Assembly: GCA_039636795.1 (NCBI GenBank) | Contig: CP143430.1 | Coordinates: forward strand, 4,774,001 to 4,838,000 | DNA length: 64,000 nucleotides | Reading direction: 5' to 3' | Source of the DNA: Micrococcaceae bacterium Sec5.1 | Lineage (GTDB): Bacteria > Actinomycetota > Actinomycetes > Actinomycetales > Micrococcaceae | Part shown: one piece after another, positions 26,686-34,488 of the stretch | Layout of the letters: each line of letters opens with the position of its first letter | Numbering within the stretch: position 1 is the stretch's first letter | Made by a program: the position numbers and the translations under genes | The notes under the pieces: generated by a model | Told to the model about the DNA's origin: nothing | Database searches by the model: none | The model's input: the letters and a program-made list of their open reading frames with translations, nothing else

Positions 26686-27484
26686 TCCTTGACCTGCCCC
26701 TCGTCCTGGAAGGGGTGGTTTTCAGCCGACCCAGGTAGTAATCCCTGGGCCAGTGCCGTATCCGCTGCGGGAGCCGGGGATAGACGCGTCCGAGCCACCG
26801 CATGGTCCGCTCGAAGCGACGGCTATCGCGGGGAGTCCACTCCAAGCCGAAGCCCTCGCGCAGATGGTCCGGAAGGAGGCCGGCGGTCAGGAAGCGGGCA
26901 AGCGGCATCACCAGGCGCATCAGTGCCGGCCCACCTGCCGGATACAGCAGCTCTTTGGCTACGTTTCGGGCCTTTTCATCAGGTCGAAGCACGTCCACGT
27001 GCGAAGACCAATACCCAGCGAAGGCCTCACGATCGGGCGGCCACATGTTCGCCGGAAGCTGCAGCGCCGTCCCAATGCGCGCATAGTCGCGGTACATGCG
27101 GTCGGCGGTCTCGTCGTCGAGCGGTCCATGCACTTGCTCGTAAACGGTGACGGCGGTGTCATACAGAGTGGCGACAACCCAAAGCTGGGACTCGGGGTCG
27201 AAAGCGTTGTAGCCCTTTGTTGCATCATCAGGGTTCCGCCGCACTGGAGCATGGGCGCGGTTAACTGCGCGGCGAACCGCGGCGACTTGCTCGTCGGTGC
27301 CATAGACAATCGCATAAACGTAAGTCAGCGTCGCCCGAAGGCGGTCCTGCGGCCGTTGGGCAAAGTCGCTGTGATCGGCGACGCCGTGCCCCACCCTTGG
27401 ATCAGCGATCTGAAGCAGGATGGCGCGCCCGGCACCGGCGAGCAGGATGCCCTCCGCGCCGATATCAGCAAGCCCTCGAACCAT
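26678..27484 (-). CDS. DUF2236/MpaB-type oxygenase-like protein
   Basis: 268 residues. The family's histidines occur in DPRVGHGVADHSDF and in the central segment ESQLWVVATLYDT; proteins of this type (rubber oxygenase Lcp, MpaB) coordinate a b-type heme through such residues. No signal peptide or TM helix is visible. First of a two-gene unit with DUF817 (8-bp overlap). Enzymatic role inferred from family only. Confidence 0.78.
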   Translation of the reverse strand: MVRGLADIGAEGILLAGAGRAILLQIADPRVGHGVADHSDFAQRPQDRLRATLTYVYAIVYGTDEQVAAVRRAVNRAHAPVRRNPDDATKGYNAFDPESQLWVVATLYDTAVTVYEQVHGPLDDETADRMYRDYARIGTALQLPANMWPPDREAFAGYWSSHVDVLRPDEKARNVAKELLYPAGGPALMRLVMPLARFLTAGLLPDHLREGFGLEWTPRDSRRFERTMRWLGRVYPRLPQRIRHWPRDYYLGRLKTTPSRTRGRSRNA

Positions 27485-27525
27485 CTTGATACTTTACCGT
27501 CTGCTGCTCGTCACAGGCCCGCTCG

Positions 27526-28278
27526 TCACAGCCCCGCCATGCCCTGGAGGACGAGCAGTTGGTGCTCGAACAATTCATCGCGCGCGGCAAACGTATCCCG
27601 CCCGTACTGGCCAAACACTTCGAAGCTCACAGCCCCGAAGACGGACGTCCACGCCAGCACGCCCCGTGCGAGCGCTGATTCGGGCACCGTGATCCCAAGT
27701 TCAGTCCGGATGTTCCGCATGTCTGCTGCCAAGACCGGTGGGATGACGACGGCGGGACTCACCTCCATCTCCAGTGCGCCCGCGCGATGGGCTGCGTCAA
27801 AGATGCTTACGAGGCGAAAGATGACACGTGTTCCGGGAACCGTGGTTCGCTCACCTGGTGCCTGATAGCCGGGAACGGGGCTGCCGAAAAGCAGGGCGTA
27901 GCTGGCTGGTTCCCTGAGCGCCCAAGCACGAATCGCCTTACCCAGGGCACGAAACTGGCCTGCGAAATCATTCTCAGGAACCGCCGCTACAGCTGCATCC
28001 ACTTCGTCGCCGAGCTCGTTGTAGCCGTCGATGAGCAAGAGTGTGAGAAGTTCGTCCCGGCTTTCCACGTAGCGATAAACGGCCGAAGAAACGACGCCAA
28101 GGTCCCGAGCCACAGCCCGCAGCGAGAGAGCCGCCGCGCCATGGACGGCCAAGTGCTCCCGGCCGAGTCGCACTATGTCGGCGATGGTTTGTGCCCTCGC
28201 ACGCTCACGGGGAGTTGGCGGCTTGGCTTTGGGCTGGGCTTTTGGCGCAGCTTCGACGCCTCGCGCAGTGGAAGACAT
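27526..28278 (-). CDS. TetR-family regulator
   Basis: 250 residues from ATG 28278 (AAGG 8 nt upstream). After a Lys/Pro-rich N-terminal extension comes a TetR HTH (LSLRAVARDLGVVSSAVYRYV) and a WHG-type C-terminal ligand domain (ALREPASYALLFGSPVPGY). It is divergent from the NAD-epimerase gene; two palindromes flanking the promoter in between make that gene its likely target, with autoregulation. Confidence 0.87.
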   Translation of the reverse strand: MSSTARGVEAAPKAQPKAKPPTPRERARAQTIADIVRLGREHLAVHGAAALSLRAVARDLGVVSSAVYRYVESRDELLTLLLIDGYNELGDEVDAAVAAVPENDFAGQFRALGKAIRAWALREPASYALLFGSPVPGYQAPGERTTVPGTRVIFRLVSIFDAAHRAGALEMEVSPAVVIPPVLAADMRNIRTELGITVPESALARGVLAWTSVFGAVSFEVFGQYGRDTFAARDELFEHQLLVLQGMAGL

Positions 28279-28320
28279 GACACCACCTTGCCACAACACA
28301 GAGAGCACCATCAACAAATG

Positions 28321-28383
28321 AGAGCAGTGCTCTTGACTTTGACTGTGTTGACGGTCATTCTGGATTCAGAGAGCACCGCTCTC
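28321..28383. promoter_or_regulatory. Divergent TetR operators and promoter
   Basis: AGAGCA-G-TGCTCT at 28321-28333 and GAGAGC-ACC-GCTCTC at 28369-28383 share the same half-site and bracket TTGACT (28333-28338) with a 17-nt spacer to CATTCT. This fits repression of the epimerase gene by the TetR protein. Confidence 0.6.
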
Positions 28384-28421
28384 GCTTCACGTTTCACTGG
28401 ACTTCGAGGAAAGAGATCAGC

Positions 28422-29354
28422 ATGTACGTCGTGACCGGAGCAGGACCTGTTGGTTGGACCGTCGCCGAACAACTCGCTGAGCAGGGAGAAGACGTTCGCA
28501 TCCTGACGCGTTCCGGCAGCGGCCCGGACCATCCCCGCATTGAACGAATGCGCGTGGACGCCTCTGATCCCAGGCAATTGGGCGAGGCGCTCAACGGCGC
28601 CGCCGCGGTATTCCACTGCATTCACGGATCCGCTTACCGTGCGGCGGCATGGGCGGCCGAACTCCCGCAAGCCGAACAAGTGGTGATGGATGCAGCGGCA
28701 GCCGCGGGCGCCGTCGTCGTATTTCCAGAGAGCCTCTACGCCTACAGCGAGCCGGAGAACGTGATGACTGAGGCGGGTCCACGGGCGGCGTCGGGCGGCA
28801 AACGAGGCATCAGGACCCAGCTCCTGAACGCGCGGCAGATGCATGCTGCAAATACTGTGAGCGTGGTGGCCGGCGACTTCTTCGGCCCGCTGGTGCGTAC
28901 GGCGCATGCAGGCGAACGAATGGTCCCGCTGGTTGTGGAGGGAAAGACAGTCCAAGTGATTGGCAGCGCTCGGCAACCGCACTCGTTCACTTTTGTCCCT
29001 GATCTGGCGGCGGCAATGATCACGGCGGCCCGGAATCCTAAGCTCTGGAACTCCGTGCTCCACGCGCCGACCGGTCCTGCGCTGACCCAACGCGAACTTG
29101 CCGCAGCGTTCGCTGACGCTGCCGGCGTTTCTGTTCCGAAGGTGAGTGCTGTGCCCGGGTGGGTGCTGAGGACCGCAGGTCTCTTTTCGACCGACATGCG
29201 CGAGCTTGCCGAGATGCTCTACCAGTTCGAGCGGCCGTTCGTGATGGATTCCTCGCAAAGCCAGCGCCTCCTGGGCTGCGAACCGACGCCCCTGCCGGAA
29301 GCTGCCGCGGCAACAGTGGCGTGGTGGCGGGACGCTGTCCTGCAAGTGAAGTAG
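28422..29354 (+). CDS. NAD-dependent epimerase/dehydratase-family protein (extended SDR)
   Basis: 310 residues. N-terminal dinucleotide loop MYVVTGAGPVGWTVAEQL (TGxxGxxG-like), an acidic end of strand 2, and a C-terminal part typical of atypical extended SDRs such as NmrA/HSCARG-related proteins. The Tyr-x3-Lys catalytic pair is not clear (YAYSEPENVM), so it may bind NAD(P) without classical SDR chemistry. Controlled by the divergent TetR gene. Confidence 0.8.
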   Translation: MYVVTGAGPVGWTVAEQLAEQGEDVRILTRSGSGPDHPRIERMRVDASDPRQLGEALNGAAAVFHCIHGSAYRAAAWAAELPQAEQVVMDAAAAAGAVVVFPESLYAYSEPENVMTEAGPRAASGGKRGIRTQLLNARQMHAANTVSVVAGDFFGPLVRTAHAGERMVPLVVEGKTVQVIGSARQPHSFTFVPDLAAAMITAARNPKLWNSVLHAPTGPALTQRELAAAFADAAGVSVPKVSAVPGWVLRTAGLFSTDMRELAEMLYQFERPFVMDSSQSQRLLGCEPTPLPEAAAATVAWWRDAVLQVK

Positions 29355-29404
29355 GCGGCAGGGGTGACACAATGGTTTGAGAAATCATCCGCAAGGAGCC
29401 ACTC

Positions 29405-29659
29405 ATGAAAAAGGTCAGCTACTCACCCGCACTTACCGCGGCCATGGCGAAGACGCGAACAGCCATCCGCGTTCCTGCCGACGTTCTCGTTGAACAGGTG
29501 AGTGCTTCCATGGCCATTGAGGGACGGACGCTTACCGCTAAGCCGACAGTGAAGCACACCCGGGCATCTGCCGAAGCAGTTGCAACCATTGCCGCTAGAT
29601 CGTCCGAGCGCAGGGAACGTTCTGTTCGGAGCAGGCCACTCGGAGCAACCAGCGAGTAA
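29405..29659 (+). CDS. Small hypothetical protein
   Basis: 84 residues with a good AAGGAG 6 nt before the ATG. Lys/Arg-rich, with AMAKTRTAIRVPADVL at the N-terminus and a Ser/Arg tail. No family recognised. It sits 50 bp after the epimerase gene in the same direction and converges on the hydrolase. The ribosome-binding site supports translation; the function is open. Confidence 0.5.
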   Translation: MKKVSYSPALTAAMAKTRTAIRVPADVLVEQVSASMAIEGRTLTAKPTVKHTRASAEAVATIAARSSERRERSVRSRPLGATSE

Positions 29660-29669
29660 CTCCGACCAG

Positions 29670-30506
29670 TCACTGGTCCTTCCATGCAGCAGGCGGTGGC
29701 GCGTCCAGGAACGTTGTGACGACGTCCTGCACGAGCGCGGTCCTCGCCAACCCGAAGAAATGCGTGGTGCCGGGAAACACGGCGAGCTGCGATGCGGGCA
29801 CGCCTTCGAAGTCGCCGTTCACGTCTCCTCCCCGCAGCTGGAGGAACCGCACCGCGTGCTCGAGCTTGACCATGTCGCAATCTCCCACCGTGATCAACGT
29901 TGGGGCAGCGATTCCGCGGATTTCGTCATCACTCCATCCGCTGGAGCCAGCGTCATAGTGCCCGAGTTTGTCCAAAAGTCCTTGCAGGTGCTCTCGGTCC
30001 GGATGCGGTGAAACAGCCAGATAGCGCTGCTCCATCGGGGTGCCGGCGATCATATCCACGGTCATGGAGGCCACAGCTTCGGCGTTTCCGCCGCGATCGC
30101 CGTCGGGCGTGAACGACACGGAAGAGACGATGAGTTTGCGAACAAGTTCCGGGCGGTTGATCGCCAGGTGCAACGCCACTGCTCCGCCAACACTGAAGCC
30201 GAATACATCAGCCTCGCGGACGCCCAAATGTTCAAGGAGGCCAACGACATCGGATGCAAGGTCCGCAGTTTTCAGGGGACGGTCGATGTCGTTGGTTCTT
30301 CCATGGCCTTGGAAATCCGTGGCGATAACCCTGCGGCCTTCGGACAGGCCCGGGATCAAAGCGCCAAATTGCTGCTGAATATCGAACAACCCGCCGTGCA
30401 GGAGCAAGAGCGGAGTTCCGCCGTCGCCAAACAACTCGTAGTACATCTGTAGTCCATTGACCGGGACAAATCCGGTCTCGAGGGGTGCCGTCGTTGGCTC
30501 ATGCAT
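29670..30506 (-). CDS. Alpha/beta hydrolase
   Basis: 278 residues from ATG 30506 (GGAGG upstream). Oxyanion-hole HGG in LLLLHGGLFD, nucleophile elbow GFSVGGA (Ser), acid Asp near VGDCDMV and catalytic His in PGTTHFFG. Lid-type alpha/beta hydrolase of the esterase/haloperoxidase group; substrate unknown. Divergent from the contractile injection system cluster. Confidence 0.87.
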   Translation of the reverse strand: MHEPTTAPLETGFVPVNGLQMYYELFGDGGTPLLLLHGGLFDIQQQFGALIPGLSEGRRVIATDFQGHGRTNDIDRPLKTADLASDVVGLLEHLGVREADVFGFSVGGAVALHLAINRPELVRKLIVSSVSFTPDGDRGGNAEAVASMTVDMIAGTPMEQRYLAVSPHPDREHLQGLLDKLGHYDAGSSGWSDDEIRGIAAPTLITVGDCDMVKLEHAVRFLQLRGGDVNGDFEGVPASQLAVFPGTTHFFGLARTALVQDVVTTFLDAPPPAAWKDQ

Positions 30507-30614
30507 CTTCAGGACCTCCGCGTCGTTTCGCAAAATCCTAGTCCGGCGCTAACTTGCGCGAAAGCAACCGTAAGTTCGACGGCGGGCGCCCACCTGCACA
30601 TTCAATCGAATGGA

Positions 30615-30661
30615 GTTACTCCTGATTCCCCAGTGACTACACGCAACAGCGGGAGTAACCT
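30615..30661. promoter_or_regulatory. Possible control region of the injection-system cluster
   Basis: An 8-bp inverted repeat GTTACTCC/GGAGTAAC (30615-30622, 30652-30659) flanks a weak promoter match, GTGACT (30633-30638) with a 17-nt spacer to TAACCT (30656-30661). Both are tentative. The region to 30707 shows no other gene. Confidence 0.3.
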
Positions 30662-30707
30662 AGTCCCAGTTGCAATTCTGGTCACATTTCGAGTTCTGGG
30701 TTCTGCC

Positions 30708-31370
30708 GTGGGCTATGTGCGTTCGTCGTTGACCGACCTCCTGGGGGTACTTTCCGACGCCGTCGCTCCCCAGCGCGTAAGGTTCGACGACGGCTCCCCC
30801 GAAGCCGTCATTCCCACCCCGGACGCTCCGGTCACCGTCCATGCAGTCACGCTCAACCGTGTGGGAAGATCCCGTCGCGATGGCCCGGTCCTCGACCTCG
30901 AACTGCGGGTGGCGGTGGAATGCCACGGCCCCGAACAACTGGACAACATGGAGCAACTGCTCCTGGCAGTGGAACGCCACAGCCAGTACTCGGTGGTGTC
31001 CACCGGCGAATTCCGGCCCGAAGAGTACTCCGGAGCTATCCGGCAAGGGCTCGGGTTCCTGGTCCGGATCCCCGTGGCCCTTCGCTTCGAAGAGCCCTCC
31101 GGACCTCCCGTCCTTGAACCACTCATTGCCAAGACCGGCGTTGCCCGGCGCATCCACGGACGGCTCGTGGACGTCCACAACAAAGGCATTCCCAACGCCT
31201 ACATCCATGCCCATTCCTCCGCCACGGCAGTCGTAAGCGATGCGACCGGCCACTTCGAGGTCCTGGCCTCGGCGGATGAACTCCAGCACTTTGCCGTAGC
31301 CGTACGCGGCACCGAAAAGGAAGTCTCGGCCAGCACCAGCAGCCTGCCGGTCATCATCCGGTGGGTGTGA
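30708..31370 (+). CDS. Pvc16-like/DUF4255-type protein of the contractile injection system
   Basis: About 220 residues from GTG 30708 or GTG 30717; the frame stays open to 30501 but that part is not protein-like and overlaps the divergent hydrolase start. The N-terminal half (LTDLLGVLSDAV, VTVHAVTLNRVGRSRRDGPV, LDNMEQLLLAVERHSQY) has the layout of the DUF4255 proteins that open such clusters and are thought to cap or terminate the tail. The C-terminal 85 residues look like a carboxypeptidase-regulatory-like beta domain (IHGRLVDVHNKGIPNAYIHA). No clear ribosome-binding site. The gene begins a 12-gene run in one direction. Confidence 0.6.
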   Translation: MGYVRSSLTDLLGVLSDAVAPQRVRFDDGSPEAVIPTPDAPVTVHAVTLNRVGRSRRDGPVLDLELRVAVECHGPEQLDNMEQLLLAVERHSQYSVVSTGEFRPEEYSGAIRQGLGFLVRIPVALRFEEPSGPPVLEPLIAKTGVARRIHGRLVDVHNKGIPNAYIHAHSSATAVVSDATGHFEVLASADELQHFAVAVRGTEKEVSASTSSLPVIIRWV

Positions 31371-31407
31371 ATCCGCGGACTACCGCGGGCAGGAAAGGGA
31401 GCGCACC

Positions 31408-32832
31408 ATGGCGAACTATCAGGCGCCAGGCGTTTATGTTCAGGAAGTGCCCAGCGGCGCACGCGCCATCGGGCAGGTCAACACCAGCATCGCAGCGTTC
31501 GTAGGCGTGGCTCCGGACCCGGACGCCTTGGTGGATGAGCTCCGTGTGCTGGACAACTGGACCCAGTTCGTGGACCAATATGTCGGCAACGCGACAGCGG
31601 GCACACCGCTCTCCAACGCTGTTTACGGCTTCTTCTCAAACGGAGGGAGCCGTTGTTATGTGGTGAACATTGGGGCCAACGGCAGCCTCACGGGCACGGC
31701 CACCAAGCCCACAGGCCTCACGCTTTTCGAGGCCGTCGACGACATCTCCATGGTGGCAGCGCCGGGCTTCGCGGATGCCGAATCCTACGCTGCACTGGCT
31801 GCGCATGTAGAGCACCCGCTCCGGCAGGACCGCATGGCCATCATGGACACGGCGGAAAAAGTGGACGACGTCGGGGCACTCACCAGGGCCGCGACGTCGG
31901 GCGTTCCGGAGGGTGCGCGGGATGCGGGCCCGGAAGAGGAGCGGAAGACGGCGGACGCTGACTCGGGTGGGGATGCTGGCCCGGGTGACGCCGACGAAGC
32001 CGAAGACGCATCTGACGAACCTTTAGGCGCAGAAGCCAGCGACAGCACGCCGTCGTCTGCATCCTCGGTGTCCTCCGACCACCCGGACTGGCCCGACTCA
32101 ACCCGGCCCCCGGCGGCCCGCTCGGCGGATCCGGATACGGAAGCCGGCGACCAGCAGGACCTCGGCGCCCCGCAATCCCCCGGCGGTTACACAGCCCTGT
32201 ATTTCCCGTGGATCGTGATGATCGATCCCGTGTCCGGGAAAAAGGTGACGCAGCCGCCGTCGGGCCATATCGCAGGCGTTTGGGCGCGCGTTGACGCGAC
32301 CCGGGGCGTCCATAAGGCGCCGGCCAACGAGCCCATCCAAGGCGCGATCGACCTTGTGCGGCGGGTGAGCCGCGGTGAGCAGGAGGTCCTGAACCCGGCC
32401 GGCGTGAACTGCATCCGGTACTTCCCCGGTGAGGGCATCCGGATTTGGGGCGCCCGAACCAAAGCTCCCGAGGCGAGCGAATACCGGTACGTGAATGTGC
32501 GGCGGCTGACCAACATGATCAAGGAGTCGGTGGCGGACGGGACGCGCTGGGTGGTGTTCGAGCCCAATGATCACACGCTGTGGAAGTCGATCCGGCGCGA
32601 CATCGGGGCGTTCCTGACCAACGTGTGGCGGGACGGGGCCCTTCTCGGGACTACTCCTCAACAGGCCTTTTTCGTGAAGTGCGACGAAGAAACCAACCCT
32701 CCAGAGGTCCGCGACGCCGGGCAAGTGGTCACGTTGATCGGGATCGCGCCCGTGAAACCGGCCGAGTTTGTAATCTTCAAGCTCATGCAGTCTGCGGACA
32801 ACACCAGCGAGACAGAGAGCGCAGGAGCCTGA
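31408..32832 (+). CDS. Contractile tail sheath protein with acidic insertion
   Basis: 474 residues; GGGAG upstream of the ATG. The start YQAPGVYVQEVPSGARAIGQ, the middle segment YTALYFPWIVMIDP...PPSGHIAGVWAR with RGVHKAPANE, and the end segment WVVFEPNDHTLWKSIRRDIG are classic sheath motifs of phage tails and extracellular injection systems. Residues about 165-258 form a Glu/Asp/Ser/Ala-rich, probably disordered insertion where related sheaths have a short loop. It polymerises around the tube and contracts to drive it. The only sheath gene in the cluster. Confidence 0.93.
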   Translation: MANYQAPGVYVQEVPSGARAIGQVNTSIAAFVGVAPDPDALVDELRVLDNWTQFVDQYVGNATAGTPLSNAVYGFFSNGGSRCYVVNIGANGSLTGTATKPTGLTLFEAVDDISMVAAPGFADAESYAALAAHVEHPLRQDRMAIMDTAEKVDDVGALTRAATSGVPEGARDAGPEEERKTADADSGGDAGPGDADEAEDASDEPLGAEASDSTPSSASSVSSDHPDWPDSTRPPAARSADPDTEAGDQQDLGAPQSPGGYTALYFPWIVMIDPVSGKKVTQPPSGHIAGVWARVDATRGVHKAPANEPIQGAIDLVRRVSRGEQEVLNPAGVNCIRYFPGEGIRIWGARTKAPEASEYRYVNVRRLTNMIKESVADGTRWVVFEPNDHTLWKSIRRDIGAFLTNVWRDGALLGTTPQQAFFVKCDEETNPPEVRDAGQVVTLIGIAPVKPAEFVIFKLMQSADNTSETESAGA

Positions 32833-32833
32833 C

Positions 32834-33313
32834 ATGACAACCCCAACACCTGCCGCCCAACCGGGCAACGTGGTGGACCCATACCGGGCCTACAACTTCA
32901 AGCTCGTGATCCAAGGAGTGGTTCAGGGCCACTTCACCAAAGTGGAGGGACTCGGCCTGAAAATCGACCGGATCCTCTACCGCTCCGGCGGCGAAAACAG
33001 CACAGTCCGCGTCATCCCCGGACAAGTGGAATACACGCCAGTGACCTTGAAGTATGGGCTCACCGACTCCACCGAAATGCTGCAATGGCTCTTCAAAGCC
33101 GTTGACGGAAAGGTGGAACGCCGTAACGTCTCCATCGCAATGCTCAACGACGCCGGCTCCGTGGAAGTCCGCCGCTGGAACCTCCTGGGGGCCTGGCCGT
33201 GCGACTGGTTCGGCGCACCCCTTGACGCCTTGGGCAAGGATCTCGCCATCGAATCCCTCAGCATCGCGTACGACCGCCTGGAGCTCGACGATGCCCGCGC
33301 TCCCGTCGCCTGA
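32834..33313 (+). CDS. Inner tube protein, T4 gp19-like
   Basis: 159 residues. DPYRAYNFKLVIQGVVQGHF, KVEGLGLKIDRILYRSGGEN and LKYGLTDSTEMLQWL match gp19-type tube proteins, which stack as hexameric rings inside the sheath. Starts 1 bp after the sheath stop. Its last 23 bp overlap the next gene in another frame. Confidence 0.92.
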   Translation: MTTPTPAAQPGNVVDPYRAYNFKLVIQGVVQGHFTKVEGLGLKIDRILYRSGGENSTVRVIPGQVEYTPVTLKYGLTDSTEMLQWLFKAVDGKVERRNVSIAMLNDAGSVEVRRWNLLGAWPCDWFGAPLDALGKDLAIESLSIAYDRLELDDARAPVA

Positions 33314-34487
33314 GCCTGGGTTTTCATGGCGGCGGGCAGCTGCTCGGCGGTTGCGGGGCGTGGCTGCGTGGCTGGATCGCGGGTCGGCTTCTCCGGGCGC
33401 GGGCGCGTCGGCGGCTTCGGCTTCGGAACCTGATTCGTCGGAAAGTTCGACGACGGTGCGTGGCCTCAATGTGGAAGGCGCACCTGAGCACTGGGTTCAG
33501 TTGCTGCGCGACGCCGGGTTGGTTCCTCCCGCCGCTCCCACCAACAGCCCGCCCGTTGTGAGGCCCACTCTGCGTGCCTGGGGACTCTCTCGGCGCGCCA
33601 AGCAGGCCCCACAACAAACGCCCAGGCTGCGCCTTCGCACGGATCGCCCGGCGACACCTCCCGTTGCGGGGTCCGATGTGCGCGCTTCGGGGCCAACATC
33701 GGACGCAGAGCAGGCCCCAGAACGTACACGGGGCACCACCTCCGTCGTTGCGGGGCCCGGTGTGCGCGCTTCGGGGCCAAACTGGGGCGCAAAGCAGGCC
33801 CCACAACAAACGCCCAGGTTGCGCCTTCGCACGGATCGATCTGAATCACCCGGCGTTGGGAGGCCTGATCTGAGTGCTTCCGGGCCAACATGGGACGCAG
33901 AGCAAGCCCCAGAACGCATACCCATGCCGCGCCTAAGCCCTGATCGATCTGAATCACCCCACGTTGCGGGGCCCGATGTGCGTGCCAAAGCCCAAGATTG
34001 GGGCGCAGAGCAGGCCCCACTACACACCCCCACCACGGCACCCCTCGTTGCGGGGCCGGAAATGCATATTTCCGGGCCAACATGGGACGCAGAGCAGGCC
34101 CCACAACACATACCCATGCTGCGCCTTCGCCCTGATCGATCTGAATCACCCCACGTTGCGGGGCTCGATGTGCGTGCCAAAGCCAAAGATTGGGGCGCGG
34201 AGCAGACCCCACTACACACCCCCACCACGGCACCCCTCGTTGCGGGGCCGGATATGCATACTTCCGGGCCAAAACGGGACGCAAAGCAGGCCCCTCTACA
34301 CACCCCACAACCCCAGGGCCACCCCAGCGCGATCCCAACCCATACCCCCGCGCCAGCGCTCAAGGGAGATTGGCCGGAGCTCGCCCCACGGCCCACGCCC
34401 GCACCCCCGGCAAGCCCGGCAACCACCCCGCTAACCGAAGCTATCGCCCGCCAAGCCCGCCTCACCGACGAACAGTTGGCGGTCTGA
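33291..34487 (+). CDS. Pro/Ala-rich repeat protein of the injection system
   Basis: 398 residues from ATG 33291, inside the end of the tube gene; the longer upstream frame is a shadow. An Arg/Ala/Ser-rich N-terminus is followed by VEGAPEHWVQLLRDAGLV and then eight repeats alternating 36 and 28 residues, each with a core like VAGPDVRAKAQDWGAEQAP. It ends with TEAIARQARLTDEQLAV. No family recognised. The repeats look disordered and are coded by 61-bp palindromic DNA units. Position between tube and LysM adapter is where small chaperone-like or ruler genes are found in related clusters; a length-setting or chaperone role is speculation. Confidence 0.7.
   Translation: MPALPSPEPGFSWRRAAARRLRGVAAWLDRGSASPGAGASAASASEPDSSESSTTVRGLNVEGAPEHWVQLLRDAGLVPPAAPTNSPPVVRPTLRAWGLSRRAKQAPQQTPRLRLRTDRPATPPVAGSDVRASGPTSDAEQAPERTRGTTSVVAGPGVRASGPNWGAKQAPQQTPRLRLRTDRSESPGVGRPDLSASGPTWDAEQAPERIPMPRLSPDRSESPHVAGPDVRAKAQDWGAEQAPLHTPTTAPLVAGPEMHISGPTWDAEQAPQHIPMLRLRPDRSESPHVAGLDVRAKAKDWGAEQTPLHTPTTAPLVAGPDMHTSGPKRDAKQAPLHTPQPQGHPSAIPTHTPAPALKGDWPELAPRPTPAPPASPATTPLTEAIARQARLTDEQLAV
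33555..34299. repeat. Array of eight 61-bp quasi-palindromic units inside a CDS
   Basis: Units begin at 33555, 33663, 33747, 33855, 33963, 34047, 34155 and 34239. Each opens near GTTGCGGGGCC and closes near GGCCCCACAAC; in the units checked, the outer 20-nt arms match at 15-16 of 20 positions around a 21-nt centre. Linkers are 47 or 23 nt and highly similar to one another, giving periods of 108 or 84 bp that keep the reading frame. Confidence 0.9.
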
Positions 34488-34488
34488 C

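Noticed and set aside
29405..29659. Antitoxin of a toxin-antitoxin pair
   Set aside because: Only a weak resemblance over a dozen residues and no toxin-like gene adjacent; the neighbour is an alpha/beta hydrolase on the opposite strand.
30501..30707. Upstream extension of the Pvc16-like protein
   Set aside because: It would overlap the start of the divergent hydrolase, lacks a ribosome-binding site and is not protein-like; the region is better read as promoter/leader.
33555..34299. Possible CRISPR array (regular palindromic repeats with short spacers)
   Set aside because: The linkers are nearly identical to one another rather than unique, the repeats are 61 bp and diverged, the frame is maintained across all units and there are no cas genes.
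33466..34465. Long open frames on the minus strand opposite the repeat gene (up to about 320 codons)
   Set aside because: They arise because the palindromic repeats lack stops on both strands. The plus-strand frame has proper operon junctions, starts inside the tube gene and ends one base before the adapter gene.
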